Part shown: positions 8,301 to 15,618 of the stretch, piece by piece
Numbering within the stretch: the first letter of the stretch is position 1
Layout of the letters: each line of letters starts with the position of its first letter
Source of the DNA: Chitinophaga pinensis
GTDB taxonomy: Bacteria > Planctomycetota > Phycisphaerae > Phycisphaerales > SM1A02
Assembly: GCA_943329105.2 (NCBI GenBank)
Contig: CALQCP020000021.1
Location: forward strand, 1 to 17,212
Direction: 5' to 3'
Length of the DNA stretch: 17,212 nucleotides
Notes under the pieces: model-generated
Told to the model about the DNA's origin: nothing
The model's database searches: none
The model's input: the letters and a program-made list of their open reading frames with translations, nothing else
Translations under genes and position numbers: made by a program

Positions 8301-8650
8301 TGCTGACCTCCGCGACCACCGCCACCGCCACCACCACCTGGACGTCCACTGCCTGTGCCGTTTCCGCCGCGTCCACCACCGCCACCCATGCCTGGGCCGC
8401 CACGCCCACCACCACCCATGCCTTGAACACCACCCATGCCTGAACCGCCACCTGGGCCACGCCCGCCGCCTGCCGGCGTGCCGCCAGCTCCGCCAGTGGG
8501 TGTCAGCGTTCCGGCACCGCCGCCACCGCCGGTGCCCGCACTCACGGCGCCGCCGGTACCACCAGCACCACCGCCCGCGCCGGCCACCGTGTCTGCAGCA
8601 GGCGTTCCGGTCGTTGGTTGATCTTCCTCTGGCTCTGGGTCTGGCTTCGG
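8297..8650. repeat. Gly-rich repeat tail of gspJ
   Basis: About 115 C-terminal codons encode a Gly-rich tail with GMGG and GGRGG motifs. At DNA level CCACCCATGCCT occurs three times between about 8380 and 8445 on the plus strand. The tail begins after a Pro/Glu-rich hinge (PKPDPEPEEDQP) that follows the folded domain. Confidence 0.8.
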
Positions 8651-9328
8651 CGCAATCAGTCGATCAATGGCAACCACTGTGCGCAGATCAACATCAGGGG
8701 TGAGGCTCACGCTGTCTGCACCAACCGGGATGCCAGTGGCTGTGACAGTGACGCGCACGAGTTTCGGCACTCCATCAACATCCGAGTCCCACTCGGTGCG
8801 CCAACCGCCATCGCCATCGCTTGCTTCCACGAGGAACCCAACAACGCCATCGGCAATTGGCTCGGCGAGTCCACCGCCATCAGGGCGTTCATCGGGAGCC
8901 ATGTCACGTCGGCGCCACAGGGCTGAGCCGAGTTCATCATCCTCCACGCGGTACTGCGTTTCGTACTCGCGGCCTTCGCCTTGGTAATCGATGGGATGAA
9001 GCGGGCGCAGCGAAATATTGAATATCAATAAATTACTTCGCTCATGTCCACCGGTACGCGAACTTGCTTCGCGCGTAGTCAGCAGGAACCGTGTGTCAAA
9101 GAGGTCGTCAGTGCGAATGAGCGCAGCAATATCGCGGCGCAGTGCTTCAATTGACATGCTGGCACGCTGAAACGCTTCCACCCGCTCGCGCGCGATGTTG
9201 CGCGTCTTACTGAGTTGCGCTAACGCAAAGGTGACCGCCATCAACACCATCGCCGCAATCGTTCCGGCGACTACCAGTTCGATCAGCGTGAATCCAAGCT
9301 GTGAATGGCGCTTATTTCTGCGCTTCAT
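8297..9328 (-). CDS. gspJ: GspJ, minor pseudopilin with Gly-rich C-terminal tail
   Basis: The product is a 343-residue minor pseudopilin of the tip complex. The leader MKRRNKRHSQLG ends at a canonical prepilin peptidase site, G12|FTLIELVVAG, with Phe at +1 and Glu at +5, followed by the hydrophobic helix. The globular domain (about 40-230) has the GspJ-type segments AFQRASMSIEALRRDI and DELGSALWRRRD, and a DSDVDG motif that could bind metal. From about 228 the chain becomes Pro/Glu-rich and then almost pure Gly to the C-terminus, so it is over 100 residues longer than usual. The ATG at 9328 was chosen over a TTG at 9346 because GAGG lies 6 bases upstream. It overlaps gspI by 17 bases. Confidence 0.93.
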   Translation of the reverse strand: MKRRNKRHSQLGFTLIELVVAGTIAAMVLMAVTFALAQLSKTRNIARERVEAFQRASMSIEALRRDIAALIRTDDLFDTRFLLTTREASSRTGGHERSNLLIFNISLRPLHPIDYQGEGREYETQYRVEDDELGSALWRRRDMAPDERPDGGGLAEPIADGVVGFLVEASDGDGGWRTEWDSDVDGVPKLVRVTVTATGIPVGADSVSLTPDVDLRTVVAIDRLIAPKPDPEPEEDQPTTGTPAADTVAGAGGGAGGTGGAVSAGTGGGGGAGTLTPTGGAGGTPAGGGRGPGGGSGMGGVQGMGGGGRGGPGMGGGGGRGGNGTGSGRPGGGGGGGGRGGQQ

Positions 9329-9785
9329 AGCGTGCCTCACGATCAATCGGTGTCTCTGGTGTTCGAACCGGATCTTCCGTGTTCTCCGGACGCGGCGCCA
9401 GCAACGTGTCCACGCGATACTCTAAATTGCGATCGTCGCGCGCAATAGCCATCACCGAATACGGATCGCCAAGTCCATGCTTCTGAATATCAAGTTGCCA
9501 CTGCCACTTGTCGAACGGCGCATCAAATGCACCATCCGATGCGCGCGACAGTTGCCACTCCACTACGCCAACCGCAAGCACTTCATTGAGCAAGCCGTCC
9601 AAGAGTTGCGCGGCTACAAGTTCGCGTTCCGAGCGCTGCTGCATCGCTAATGACCGTTCGGCGATGGAAATCACCGCTGCCAAGCCGATACCAAGAATGA
9701 CACCACCGATGATGACATCAATGAGCGCCCAGCCACTACGCGCAGTGCGCAAGCGTCGCACGGATGACAGGCGCTGCATCACCAT
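9312..9785 (-). CDS. gspI: GspI-like minor pseudopilin with unusual N-terminus
   Basis: This 157-residue protein sits between gspH and gspJ and has prepilin architecture: a basic leader MVMQRLSSVRRLRTARSG, a cut after Gly18, then WALIDVIIGGVILGIGL as the start of the helix. The +1 residue is Trp and the +5 residue is Asp, where Phe/Met and Glu are usual. The remainder (about 45-157) is a small soluble domain with FDKWQWQLDIQKHGLG and RNLEYRVDTLL, ending in a charged tail. GspI is assigned by order, size and the helix; sequence similarity is weak by eye. Its ATG at 9785 overlaps the end of gspH (CCATGGTGA); another ATG at 9779 would shorten it by two residues. Confidence 0.83.
   Translation of the reverse strand: MVMQRLSSVRRLRTARSGWALIDVIIGGVILGIGLAAVISIAERSLAMQQRSERELVAAQLLDGLLNEVLAVGVVEWQLSRASDGAFDAPFDKWQWQLDIQKHGLGDPYSVMAIARDDRNLEYRVDTLLAPRPENTEDPVRTPETPIDREARYEAQK
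9335..9338 (-). promoter_or_regulatory. Ribosome binding site deciding the gspJ start
   Basis: GAGG on the minus strand lies 6 bases before the ATG at 9328, inside the end of gspI. It supports the ATG over the upstream TTG in the same frame. Confidence 0.6.
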
Positions 9786-10378
9786 GGCTCGAAGTCCCGT
9801 CCCGCGCGGCTGAGGTCGATCGGCTCACGCGCGAACGGCGCGGGCTTGTCGGCATCAACACGTACGACGCTTGGTGATCCTTGCGGCAGTGCGACGGTGG
9901 AGTCAACACCCATTCCAACAATGCGAATTGCAATCTTGGGGCGTTCGCCGCCGGGGACACTAGCGATGGTCCATTCAGCTGGATCAACACGTTGATCGTT
10001 GCTCTGAATCTCCACAAGTTCCACGCCCGTTGGAAGGCTGACCGGGGCTGCAAAGCGGTCCGGTCGCCATGCAGGAAGTGCCTCCGGATCAGCCGGATCA
10101 CTGTCCATGACCAGTAAATGAATACGACCATCATTGCCGTCGCGCCACAGTGCCACTTGTTGCGCACTGAGGGATTGTCGATATGCAAAGAGGCGCAAGA
10201 GTTCGGCAACCTGATCCACCGCGTTGTCCGCTTCTTGCCGAGCAGTACCGGTGAATTTTGGCACGATGGCTGCTGCTGCAATGCCCAAGACCACGACCAC
10301 CACAATCAACTCAATGAGCGTGAACGCGCGCCGCGCAGCGACGGGGTGTGCAGAGTGGATGGTGCGTGCGTGGGGCAT
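9779..10378 (-). CDS. gspH: GspH-like minor pseudopilin
   Basis: The protein has about 199 residues and a type IV prepilin N-terminus: ARRA|FTLIELIVVVVVLGIAA, with Phe at +1 and Glu at +5 but Ala in place of Gly at -1. The soluble part contains GspH/FimT-like features: AELLRLFAYRQSLSAQQV, RIHLLVMDSD, and strand-rich segments before the end DFEPW. GspH lies beneath the I-J-K tip complex on the pseudopilus. I use the ATG at 10378; a GTG at 10390 would add four residues, and neither has a clear Shine-Dalgarno site. It starts 23 bases after the gspG stop. The name rests on motif plus position between gspG and gspI. Confidence 0.87.
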   Translation of the reverse strand: MPHARTIHSAHPVAARRAFTLIELIVVVVVLGIAAAAIVPKFTGTARQEADNAVDQVAELLRLFAYRQSLSAQQVALWRDGNDGRIHLLVMDSDPADPEALPAWRPDRFAAPVSLPTGVELVEIQSNDQRVDPAEWTIASVPGGERPKIAIRIVGMGVDSTVALPQGSPSVVRVDADKPAPFAREPIDLSRAGRDFEPW

Positions 10379-10401
10379 GAAAGTAGGCACGCTTGCGCGT
10401 G

Positions 10402-10836
10402 TCAGTTGCGCTTGTCGCCCGCTACGACATCCGCACCTTCGCCTTCACCGCCCGCTTGGCCATCGGCGCCAAAGCTGTAGACGTCAAAGTCCAGGTTGAT
10501 TTCGCCGGGGATACGGATCTGGTACGGGCTGTTCCAGGGGTCCATGATTTGGTTCTTGTTGAGCAGCGCGCCGTCGCCTTCGGTGAGTTCCACCAGTTCA
10601 AAGTCGCTGGGCAGCGTGCTCATTCCTTTGGCGGTCATGTACATGCGCACTTGGTTGGAAATGGTTTCAGCATCAGCCCGCGCCGTCTTGCCTTTGGTAA
10701 ATCCAATCCACTGCGAGACTCGTGGCACCACCAACGCGGCCAAGATGGCCATGATGGTCACGGCAACGATCAACTCGACCAGCGAGAAGGCTCGGCGTGC
10801 GTGGCGGGCAGGGCGGCGGAAGCGGTCGGTTCGCAT
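10402..10836 (-). CDS. gspG: GspG, major pseudopilin
   Basis: GspG polymerises into the pseudopilus that drives secretion. The 144-residue precursor has the leader MRTDRFRRPARHARRA, cleavage before Phe17 (FSLVELIVAV, Glu at +5), and the long hydrophobic helix. The C-terminal half is diagnostic: LLNKNQIMDPWNSPYQIRIPG, a GspG signature, and DFDVYSFGADGQAGGEGEGAD, the calcium-binding loop that stabilises the fold. As in GspH, the residue before the cut is Ala, not Gly. I placed the start at 10836 because it gives a normal leader length; an upstream reading from 10926 adds 30 residues without pilin character. No strong Shine-Dalgarno site is seen, which is surprising for the most abundant subunit. 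Confidence 0.96.
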   Translation of the reverse strand: MRTDRFRRPARHARRAFSLVELIVAVTIMAILAALVVPRVSQWIGFTKGKTARADAETISNQVRMYMTAKGMSTLPSDFELVELTEGDGALLNKNQIMDPWNSPYQIRIPGEINLDFDVYSFGADGQAGGEGEGADVVAGDKRN

Positions 10837-10970
10837 GGGTTTCAATGAGTTCGTGTCAGGGGTAGAGGAGAGGCTCACGTTTGCGTGTTGTACGCATTGA
10901 ACGCACGAGACGGTCCGATCTGACATCGTCCATCCCGGCGAATCTAAGTAAAGTCCAATAACTATTTCCG
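10837..10970 (-). other. 134-base gap between gspF and gspG
   Basis: This is one of two sizeable gaps within the secretion locus. Just after the gspF stop it holds an AT-rich stretch (about 10935-10968) in otherwise GC-rich DNA, then a small inverted repeat TGCGT-GTTGT-ACGCA (10882-10896, plus strand). I could not find a convincing -35/-10 pair. The position before the major pseudopilin gene would suit an internal promoter or an mRNA processing site, but that is a guess. Confidence 0.3.
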
Positions 10971-12266
10971 TTAGCCACCGAGGGCTTTTTGCATTTCCAT
11001 CAAGGGGAGCAAGATGCCCGCAAGAACAAACGCGGCAATCATCGCCATCAGCACCATCAGGACCGGCGGCAACAGCTTGGTGAACAGTTTCAGGGAGGTG
11101 TTCACTTGGCGGTCAAACGCGGTGGCTGCGTGCAGGAGCATCGGTTCGAGCCGTCCGGACCGTTCGCCGATATTCACAATCTGCACCAGGAGCGGCGGAA
11201 AGAACCCGCACTTCTCAAGGGGTTCCGCCAGCGATTGTCCGGTGGTGACTTTTTCCTGCACTCCGTCGATGGCGTCCATGAGCACGGTGTTGCCGAGCGT
11301 GTCGCGCACGATGTTCAGGGCGCTCAGAATCGGCAGGCCAGCGGAAACCAACGTTCCGAGCGTGCGCGTGAAGCGCGCGACCGCAATGTCTCGCACCAGG
11401 TTTCCGACGATCGGGGTCTTCAGGAGCAAGAGGTCGATCTTGCGCCGGTTTCTGGGGCCCTCCATCCAGCGGCGGAATCCAACCACTCCTGCCACGGTCA
11501 GAACCAAGACCAGCCACCACCACGCATACATAAAGTCTGCAAAGCCCATCAGCACCTTGGTGGGGAAGGGCAGTGTCACGCCCGGCTGGCCGATGATGGG
11601 AGCCATCAATCGTGGCAACAGGAACGTCACCGCAATGATGATGCTCACGCCGATCATGCATGCCACAATCAGCGGATAAATAGTTGCACCAACCAGTTCA
11701 CGGCGCAGTTCCACGGAACGGTCGAGGAGATCGGCAAGCTGGTGCATGACTTCACTCATGCGTCCGGAGGCATCTGATGCGCGCACCATACCGATGATCA
11801 TGTCATCGAACGGCAAACCATATTCTTCCATCGCTTCATGCAGCGGACGTCCAGACTCCACGCGTTCGATGATGAAATCCAGAATCACCGGTTGCGCCTT
11901 GCCGCTGGCTTGGCGGCGTACGGTCTTGAGCGCATTGAGAAGTGGAAGTCCCGCTTCAATAGCGGTGGCCAGTTCGCGAATGATGTTGGCAAGCTCGGTG
12001 CGCTTCAGGCTTGGTCGGCCAGAACCAGTTCGGAACAGCCCTTTGACATAGGCAAGCGGATCAGTTCCCAAAGTTTCCGCGCCGCCCTGTGCAGTGCGCT
12101 GCGGCAATGGTTTCTGGATGACTTCAGTATCAGTAGCCACAAGTTGCATTGGCAACAGGCCCTGCCCTTGCAGCAATCGCATAGCGTTCGCTCGATCCGT
12201 AGCCATGATCACGCCAGTTGCGATCGCGCCTCCGCTGTCCATGGATTGATGTCGATAGGAAGGCAT
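10971..12266 (-). CDS. gspF: GspF, polytopic inner-membrane platform protein
   Basis: GspF sits at the centre of the inner-membrane platform and couples GspE to pseudopilus assembly. The 431-residue protein has two GspF repeats: the first about 92-215 (IIRELATAIEAGLPLLNAL, MVRASDASGRMSEV), the second about 295-420 (RFTRTLGTLVSAGLPILSAL, IVNIGERSGRLEPML). Membrane segments lie at about 196-218, 248-264 and 399-421, the usual three. It ends with the family-typical AGILLPLMEMQ. Length is slightly above the usual 400 because of a loop at about 48-90. The ATG at 12266 lies 20 bases after the gspE stop, with no clear Shine-Dalgarno site. Confidence 0.97.
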   Translation of the reverse strand: MPSYRHQSMDSGGAIATGVIMATDRANAMRLLQGQGLLPMQLVATDTEVIQKPLPQRTAQGGAETLGTDPLAYVKGLFRTGSGRPSLKRTELANIIRELATAIEAGLPLLNALKTVRRQASGKAQPVILDFIIERVESGRPLHEAMEEYGLPFDDMIIGMVRASDASGRMSEVMHQLADLLDRSVELRRELVGATIYPLIVACMIGVSIIIAVTFLLPRLMAPIIGQPGVTLPFPTKVLMGFADFMYAWWWLVLVLTVAGVVGFRRWMEGPRNRRKIDLLLLKTPIVGNLVRDIAVARFTRTLGTLVSAGLPILSALNIVRDTLGNTVLMDAIDGVQEKVTTGQSLAEPLEKCGFFPPLLVQIVNIGERSGRLEPMLLHAATAFDRQVNTSLKLFTKLLPPVLMVLMAMIAAFVLAGILLPLMEMQKALGG

Positions 12267-12286
12267 GAGTGGGTGGTGCTGACGCG

Positions 12287-13924
12287 TTAGGCGTCGTCAA
12301 TGTCCTGTGTAGCGCGGAGCACTTCATCGATGGTGGTGAGCCCGGCAGCGGCCTTCGCCATGCCGTCAAAGCGCATCGGTTGGAAATCAGTGCCAACCAT
12401 GCCGCGCAGATCAAGGGCAGGTTTGTTCTTACTGATTCCTTCGCGCAGTCGGGCGTTGATGCGCGCAATCTCATAGAAGCCCATTCGACCGCGGAAACCA
12501 GAGCCGTTGCACTTTTCGCAACCCTTGCCAACCGCAACGCCATTGACGAAGAGATCGCGTTCTTCAGGGGAGATGCGCGCGGCCGTCTCTTCCGTCATTG
12601 GCATGCGCACGGTGCACTCGCGGCACAGTCTGCGCCCAAGGCGTTGCGCGAGCAATCCTTCGAGCACGCTAGCGATCAAGAACGGCTCCGCGCCCATGTC
12701 CACCAGTCGTCCCACCGATGAGATGGAATCGTTGGTGTGCAGCGTGGAGAACAGCAAGTGGCCGGTGAGTGCCGAACGGATGGCAATGTCCACGGTTTCA
12801 TTGTCGCGGACTTCGCCCACGAAGATCACGTCGGGATCTTGACGCAGGATGGCGCGCAAACCAGTTGCGAAGGTGAGCCCACGCTTTGGGTTCACTGGGA
12901 TCTGGTTGATTCCATTGAGTTCATACTCAACAGGATCTTCGATGGTGATGATCTTCTTGCGCGGGTCGTACAACTTGTTCAGGCACGCGTACAGCGTGGT
13001 GGTCTTGCCACTTCCGGTTGGTCCGGTGACCAGCACCATGCCGTGCGGCTTCTGAATCATGCGATCCATGATTTCACGCATTTGGTCGCGCATGCCCAGG
13101 CTGATCAAATCGAGCGGTAGCGAACTCTTATCCAAAATACGCATGACCACGCTCTCGCCGTAGACGGTGGGAACGGTGCTGACGCGGATATCAACTTTGC
13201 GGCCTTCAAAGCGCAGCGTGATGTGACCATCCTGTGGCACATAGCGCTCGGCGATGTTCATGTTGGCCATGATCTTCACACGGCCAAGCAGTGCCGGCTG
13301 CAAGTGCTTGGGCGGAGATTGCTGTTCGATGAGCACGCCGTCGATGCGGTACTTGACCTTGAGTTCCGTTTCAAACGGCTCGATGTGGATGTCAGAAGTC
13401 CGATTCTGAATCGCCTCAAGAATGATCAGGTTGACCAGGTTGATGAGGGTTGGCTGCTCGGCCATCCGGTGCACATCATCAGCCTCAATGGCATCAAGGT
13501 TGTGATCAACCTCGCCGCCGCCAACGCCGCTGTCTTCGGCAAGGCTCTCGGCCATGCGTGCAGCAGTGGTTCCGTACACGGCACGCATCAATTCGCTGAA
13601 CAGACCGCCATCAAGGCCAATACGTGAAACCGGCATACGCGCGTGCGCTGCAGTTTCATCAACCGCCGCGATATCGAGCGGGTCGATCATCGCCACAAAC
13701 AGTTTGCCGCGTTCAACGCGCAGCGGCACCACCCGCAGACGTACGGCAACGTCAGGTGGAATGCGCGCGGACGCATCGTCAGTTGATTCAGGAACGGCCT
13801 CAGCCCATTCAATGCCGAACAACTTGCATCGATCGCGGAGCGATGCATCGCCGCCAATCGATGCGAATGCCGCGGCATCAAGGCCGGCGGCTGGAAGTGG
13901 AATGCTTTGGACGTCGTGATCCAT
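12287..13924 (-). CDS. gspE: GspE, type II secretion ATPase
   Basis: GspE is the cytoplasmic hexameric ATPase that powers pseudopilus assembly. The 545-residue product has an N-terminal N1E-like domain (about 30-125), a linker, the N2E/PAS-like domain with TLINLVNLIILEAIQNRTSD and DIHIEPFE, and the RecA-like core. Motifs seen: Walker A GPTGSGKTTTLY (about 301-312), Asp box TIEDPVEY, Walker B ILRQDPDVIFVGEVRD, and His box TGHLLFSTLHTND. The zinc-binding subdomain has two CxxC pairs (Cys434/437 and Cys469/472) followed by GFRGRMGFYE. All catalytic residues appear intact. The ATG at 13924 has GAG at a suitable distance; a GTG at 13939 overlapping the upstream stop as GTGA is also possible and adds five residues. 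Confidence 0.98.
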   Translation of the reverse strand: MDHDVQSIPLPAAGLDAAAFASIGGDASLRDRCKLFGIEWAEAVPESTDDASARIPPDVAVRLRVVPLRVERGKLFVAMIDPLDIAAVDETAAHARMPVSRIGLDGGLFSELMRAVYGTTAARMAESLAEDSGVGGGEVDHNLDAIEADDVHRMAEQPTLINLVNLIILEAIQNRTSDIHIEPFETELKVKYRIDGVLIEQQSPPKHLQPALLGRVKIMANMNIAERYVPQDGHITLRFEGRKVDIRVSTVPTVYGESVVMRILDKSSLPLDLISLGMRDQMREIMDRMIQKPHGMVLVTGPTGSGKTTTLYACLNKLYDPRKKIITIEDPVEYELNGINQIPVNPKRGLTFATGLRAILRQDPDVIFVGEVRDNETVDIAIRSALTGHLLFSTLHTNDSISSVGRLVDMGAEPFLIASVLEGLLAQRLGRRLCRECTVRMPMTEETAARISPEERDLFVNGVAVGKGCEKCNGSGFRGRMGFYEIARINARLREGISKNKPALDLRGMVGTDFQPMRFDGMAKAAAGLTTIDEVLRATQDIDDA

Positions 13925-13935
13925 CGAATCTCGAT

Positions 13936-15366
13936 TCACTCTGGTTTGGCTGACGGTGGTTCGGCCTGACCCTTGCCGCCGGAGCGCTTGGTGTCGCCCA
14001 CGGCGCGTTGGTCGCGGCCCTTCATATTCTCGCCAGCGTTCAGGGCTTCCGACTCAACACTCACCTTGGCTGCGCCGCGACCCTTCTTGGTAGGCGCATC
14101 CGGGTCTTCCTTGCGGTTCTCGCCGGACTCAACCTTCACGCCGCCTGGAAGTTCAGCCTTCTGTTCATCGCTCAGAATCGCTAGCAAGCGATCGCGGAAC
14201 GGCGCGCCCATGGTCTCGCGTTCAACGCGAGCCTTTACCACTGGGTCAGAGGAATTTGCTCCTTGTTGCGTACTGGGAGCGCTGCCCGCGGCTCCCGACT
14301 TTCGATCGGCTGCCGCTTGCACTCGCTTGCGAGGGGCCTTCGGTTGATCCACGCGCACGGCCTCGTAGATCTTCATGTTGGCATCTCTGCATGCAGTGCC
14401 AAACTCAGTCATGAGTGCATCGATCTGCGAAGTTTGCTCAGGACTGAGTGATGGCAGCGCGTAAGCCTGCTGCATCAGGATCATCACCGGGTGCGGTCGG
14501 AATACGTCCGGGTACCCAGCTTCGAGTGCGCGCGTGCGGAACTCGTCGCCGCGATCACCGAGCGCTGCTGCGAGCGATTCGATGCCAGCATCATTGGCGG
14601 AACGCACGCCAATGCGAACCACCATGACTTTGTCCTGGATGTCAGCACCACGGTCATAGTTCATAGAGGACATGGCATCGGACAATTCACGGTCCAGCAC
14701 GGCGATGCTGGCCGTACGGGTCACCAGCGATTCGTCGAGCATCAGTTCATACGCGGCGAGTGGTTGCTTGACGGCCTCTTGTTCACCTGGAGTCAGTTGC
14801 ATGCGTGCCAGCACTGCAAAGAGATCGACGCTCTCGCCAGAGAGGTCGCCGTCCGGGAGCAATCGCTCGCGACGCAGCGCGCGTTCGAAACTCGGCCAAC
14901 GCTCAAGTTGCTGCGGACCCAGTTGGCTCTTGAGGTCGGCCATAAACTTGTCCAGCATCTGCGACTTCTCGGTGCGCCACGAATTCAGTGGCGCCATGAT
15001 CTTCTCAAGGACTGCGTCGCCGCCATTTGATTTGGCAATTTTCCCCGCGTCCTCGGATGCCACTTTCATGCGATCCTTGAGTGCTTCCACTCCGGTGTTG
15101 AAGTTGGACATGTAATCCTGAAGCAGTGCTTCCACAACCGGTCGTTGCCACTCTTCAAGGCCCAGTGAACTGGTCATCAGCGTCACATCGCGCTGCATGA
15201 TGTCGGGCTGGAATGCTTGCGCAAATCCCCCGCGCCCACCGAACTGTGCGGCTGCCGGCGATGTGGTAACCCCGGCAAGGGTCAGCATGGCGATGGCGGC
15301 AAACAGCGCGCGAAGCCGAGGTGCGATGTGGGCAAGACGGGTGATGCGGGATGGTGTGCGTGGCAT
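13936..15366 (-). CDS. Secreted helical protein with LTxxQ/Spy-like motifs, unknown function
   Basis: This is the first gene of the secretion locus. The 476-residue product has a clear signal peptide (basic 3-19, hydrophobic 20-35, cut near SPAAA|Q at 41), so it is exported. The mature part is predicted largely helical. It carries recurrent short motifs, QLGPQQLERW, QLTPGEQEAV, SLSPEQTSQI and ILSDEQKAEL, reminiscent of the LTxxQ motifs of Spy/CpxP-type periplasmic chaperones. The C-terminal 70 residues are hydrophilic and disordered (Lys/Glu/Gly-rich). I do not recognise a specific family. It ends 11 bases before the chosen gspE ATG and overlaps the alternative GTG, so it is probably co-transcribed with the T2SS. 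It may be a chaperone, assembly factor or substrate. The start at 15366 is supported by GGAG 8 bases upstream and by the signal peptide. Confidence 0.8.
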   Translation of the reverse strand: MPRTPSRITRLAHIAPRLRALFAAIAMLTLAGVTTSPAAAQFGGRGGFAQAFQPDIMQRDVTLMTSSLGLEEWQRPVVEALLQDYMSNFNTGVEALKDRMKVASEDAGKIAKSNGGDAVLEKIMAPLNSWRTEKSQMLDKFMADLKSQLGPQQLERWPSFERALRRERLLPDGDLSGESVDLFAVLARMQLTPGEQEAVKQPLAAYELMLDESLVTRTASIAVLDRELSDAMSSMNYDRGADIQDKVMVVRIGVRSANDAGIESLAAALGDRGDEFRTRALEAGYPDVFRPHPVMILMQQAYALPSLSPEQTSQIDALMTEFGTACRDANMKIYEAVRVDQPKAPRKRVQAAADRKSGAAGSAPSTQQGANSSDPVVKARVERETMGAPFRDRLLAILSDEQKAELPGGVKVESGENRKEDPDAPTKKGRGAAKVSVESEALNAGENMKGRDQRAVGDTKRSGGKGQAEPPSAKPE

Positions 15367-15374
15367 GATCTGGT

Positions 15375-15378
15375 CTCC
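15375..15378 (-). promoter_or_regulatory. Ribosome binding site of the operon-head gene
   Basis: GGAG on the minus strand lies 8 bases before the ATG at 15366. It decides that start over a longer in-frame reading from 15486, which would bury the signal peptide 40 residues inside the protein. Confidence 0.65.
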
Positions 15379-15420
15379 GGGAAGTCGGGAGGAGGAATTG
15401 TCGCAGGAAGCGTGGATCGT

Positions 15421-15466
15421 GGCGGATGAGGAACGCGCGAGTCGGTGGTTGAGGAACGCGCGAGTC
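15421..15466. repeat. Tandem 23-base repeat upstream of the T2SS locus
   Basis: Two adjacent 23-base units (15421-15443 and 15444-15466) differ at two positions; each contains the identical 17-mer TGAGGAACGCGCGAGTC. They lie about 55-100 bases upstream of the first gene of the locus, in its likely leader or promoter. A period of about two helical turns would suit a regulator binding as two copies side by side. No function is proven. Confidence 0.7.
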
Positions 15467-15501
15467 AGTGCCGTATCGCATGTCATCGGCGCGGACTGTT
15501 G

Positions 15502-15518
15502 AAGTCCTCACAGGACTT
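15502..15518. promoter_or_regulatory. Perfect palindrome between scoA and the T2SS locus
   Basis: AAGTCCT-CAC-AGGACTT forms a perfect 7-base-pair stem with a 3-base loop, followed on the plus strand by two more T. In the direction of scoA and the secretion genes it lacks a U-run after the stem, so it is a poor terminator for scoA. It could be an operator, or a weak terminator for plus-strand transcripts. The 252-base gap it lies in (15367-15618) holds no gene. Confidence 0.4.
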
Positions 15519-15618
15519 TTGCACTTTGCGACTGATAACCAATAACGGACGCTGCAAACCACGTGCGCGCGAAGTGCGCCGACCGTGTTTCACCCCGTTG
15601 CTGCTGGCTGCAGGATGT

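Noticed and set aside
8320..8460. Short CCACC-type repeats suggesting a CRISPR or minisatellite array
   Set aside because: The repeats are irregular, in frame and encode the Gly-rich tail of GspJ; there are no unique spacers of constant length.
3799..13939. Type IV pilus locus instead of T2SS
   Set aside because: The GspG-type calcium loop, the presence of GspK, GspJ and GspI-like tip subunits and the E-F-G-H-I-J-K order fit T2SS; no pilT, pilB pair or pilQ-style neighbours are present.
15502..15520. Rho-independent terminator for scoA
   Set aside because: The stem is good, but in the scoA direction no U-run follows; the T-run is on the opposite strand and only four bases long.
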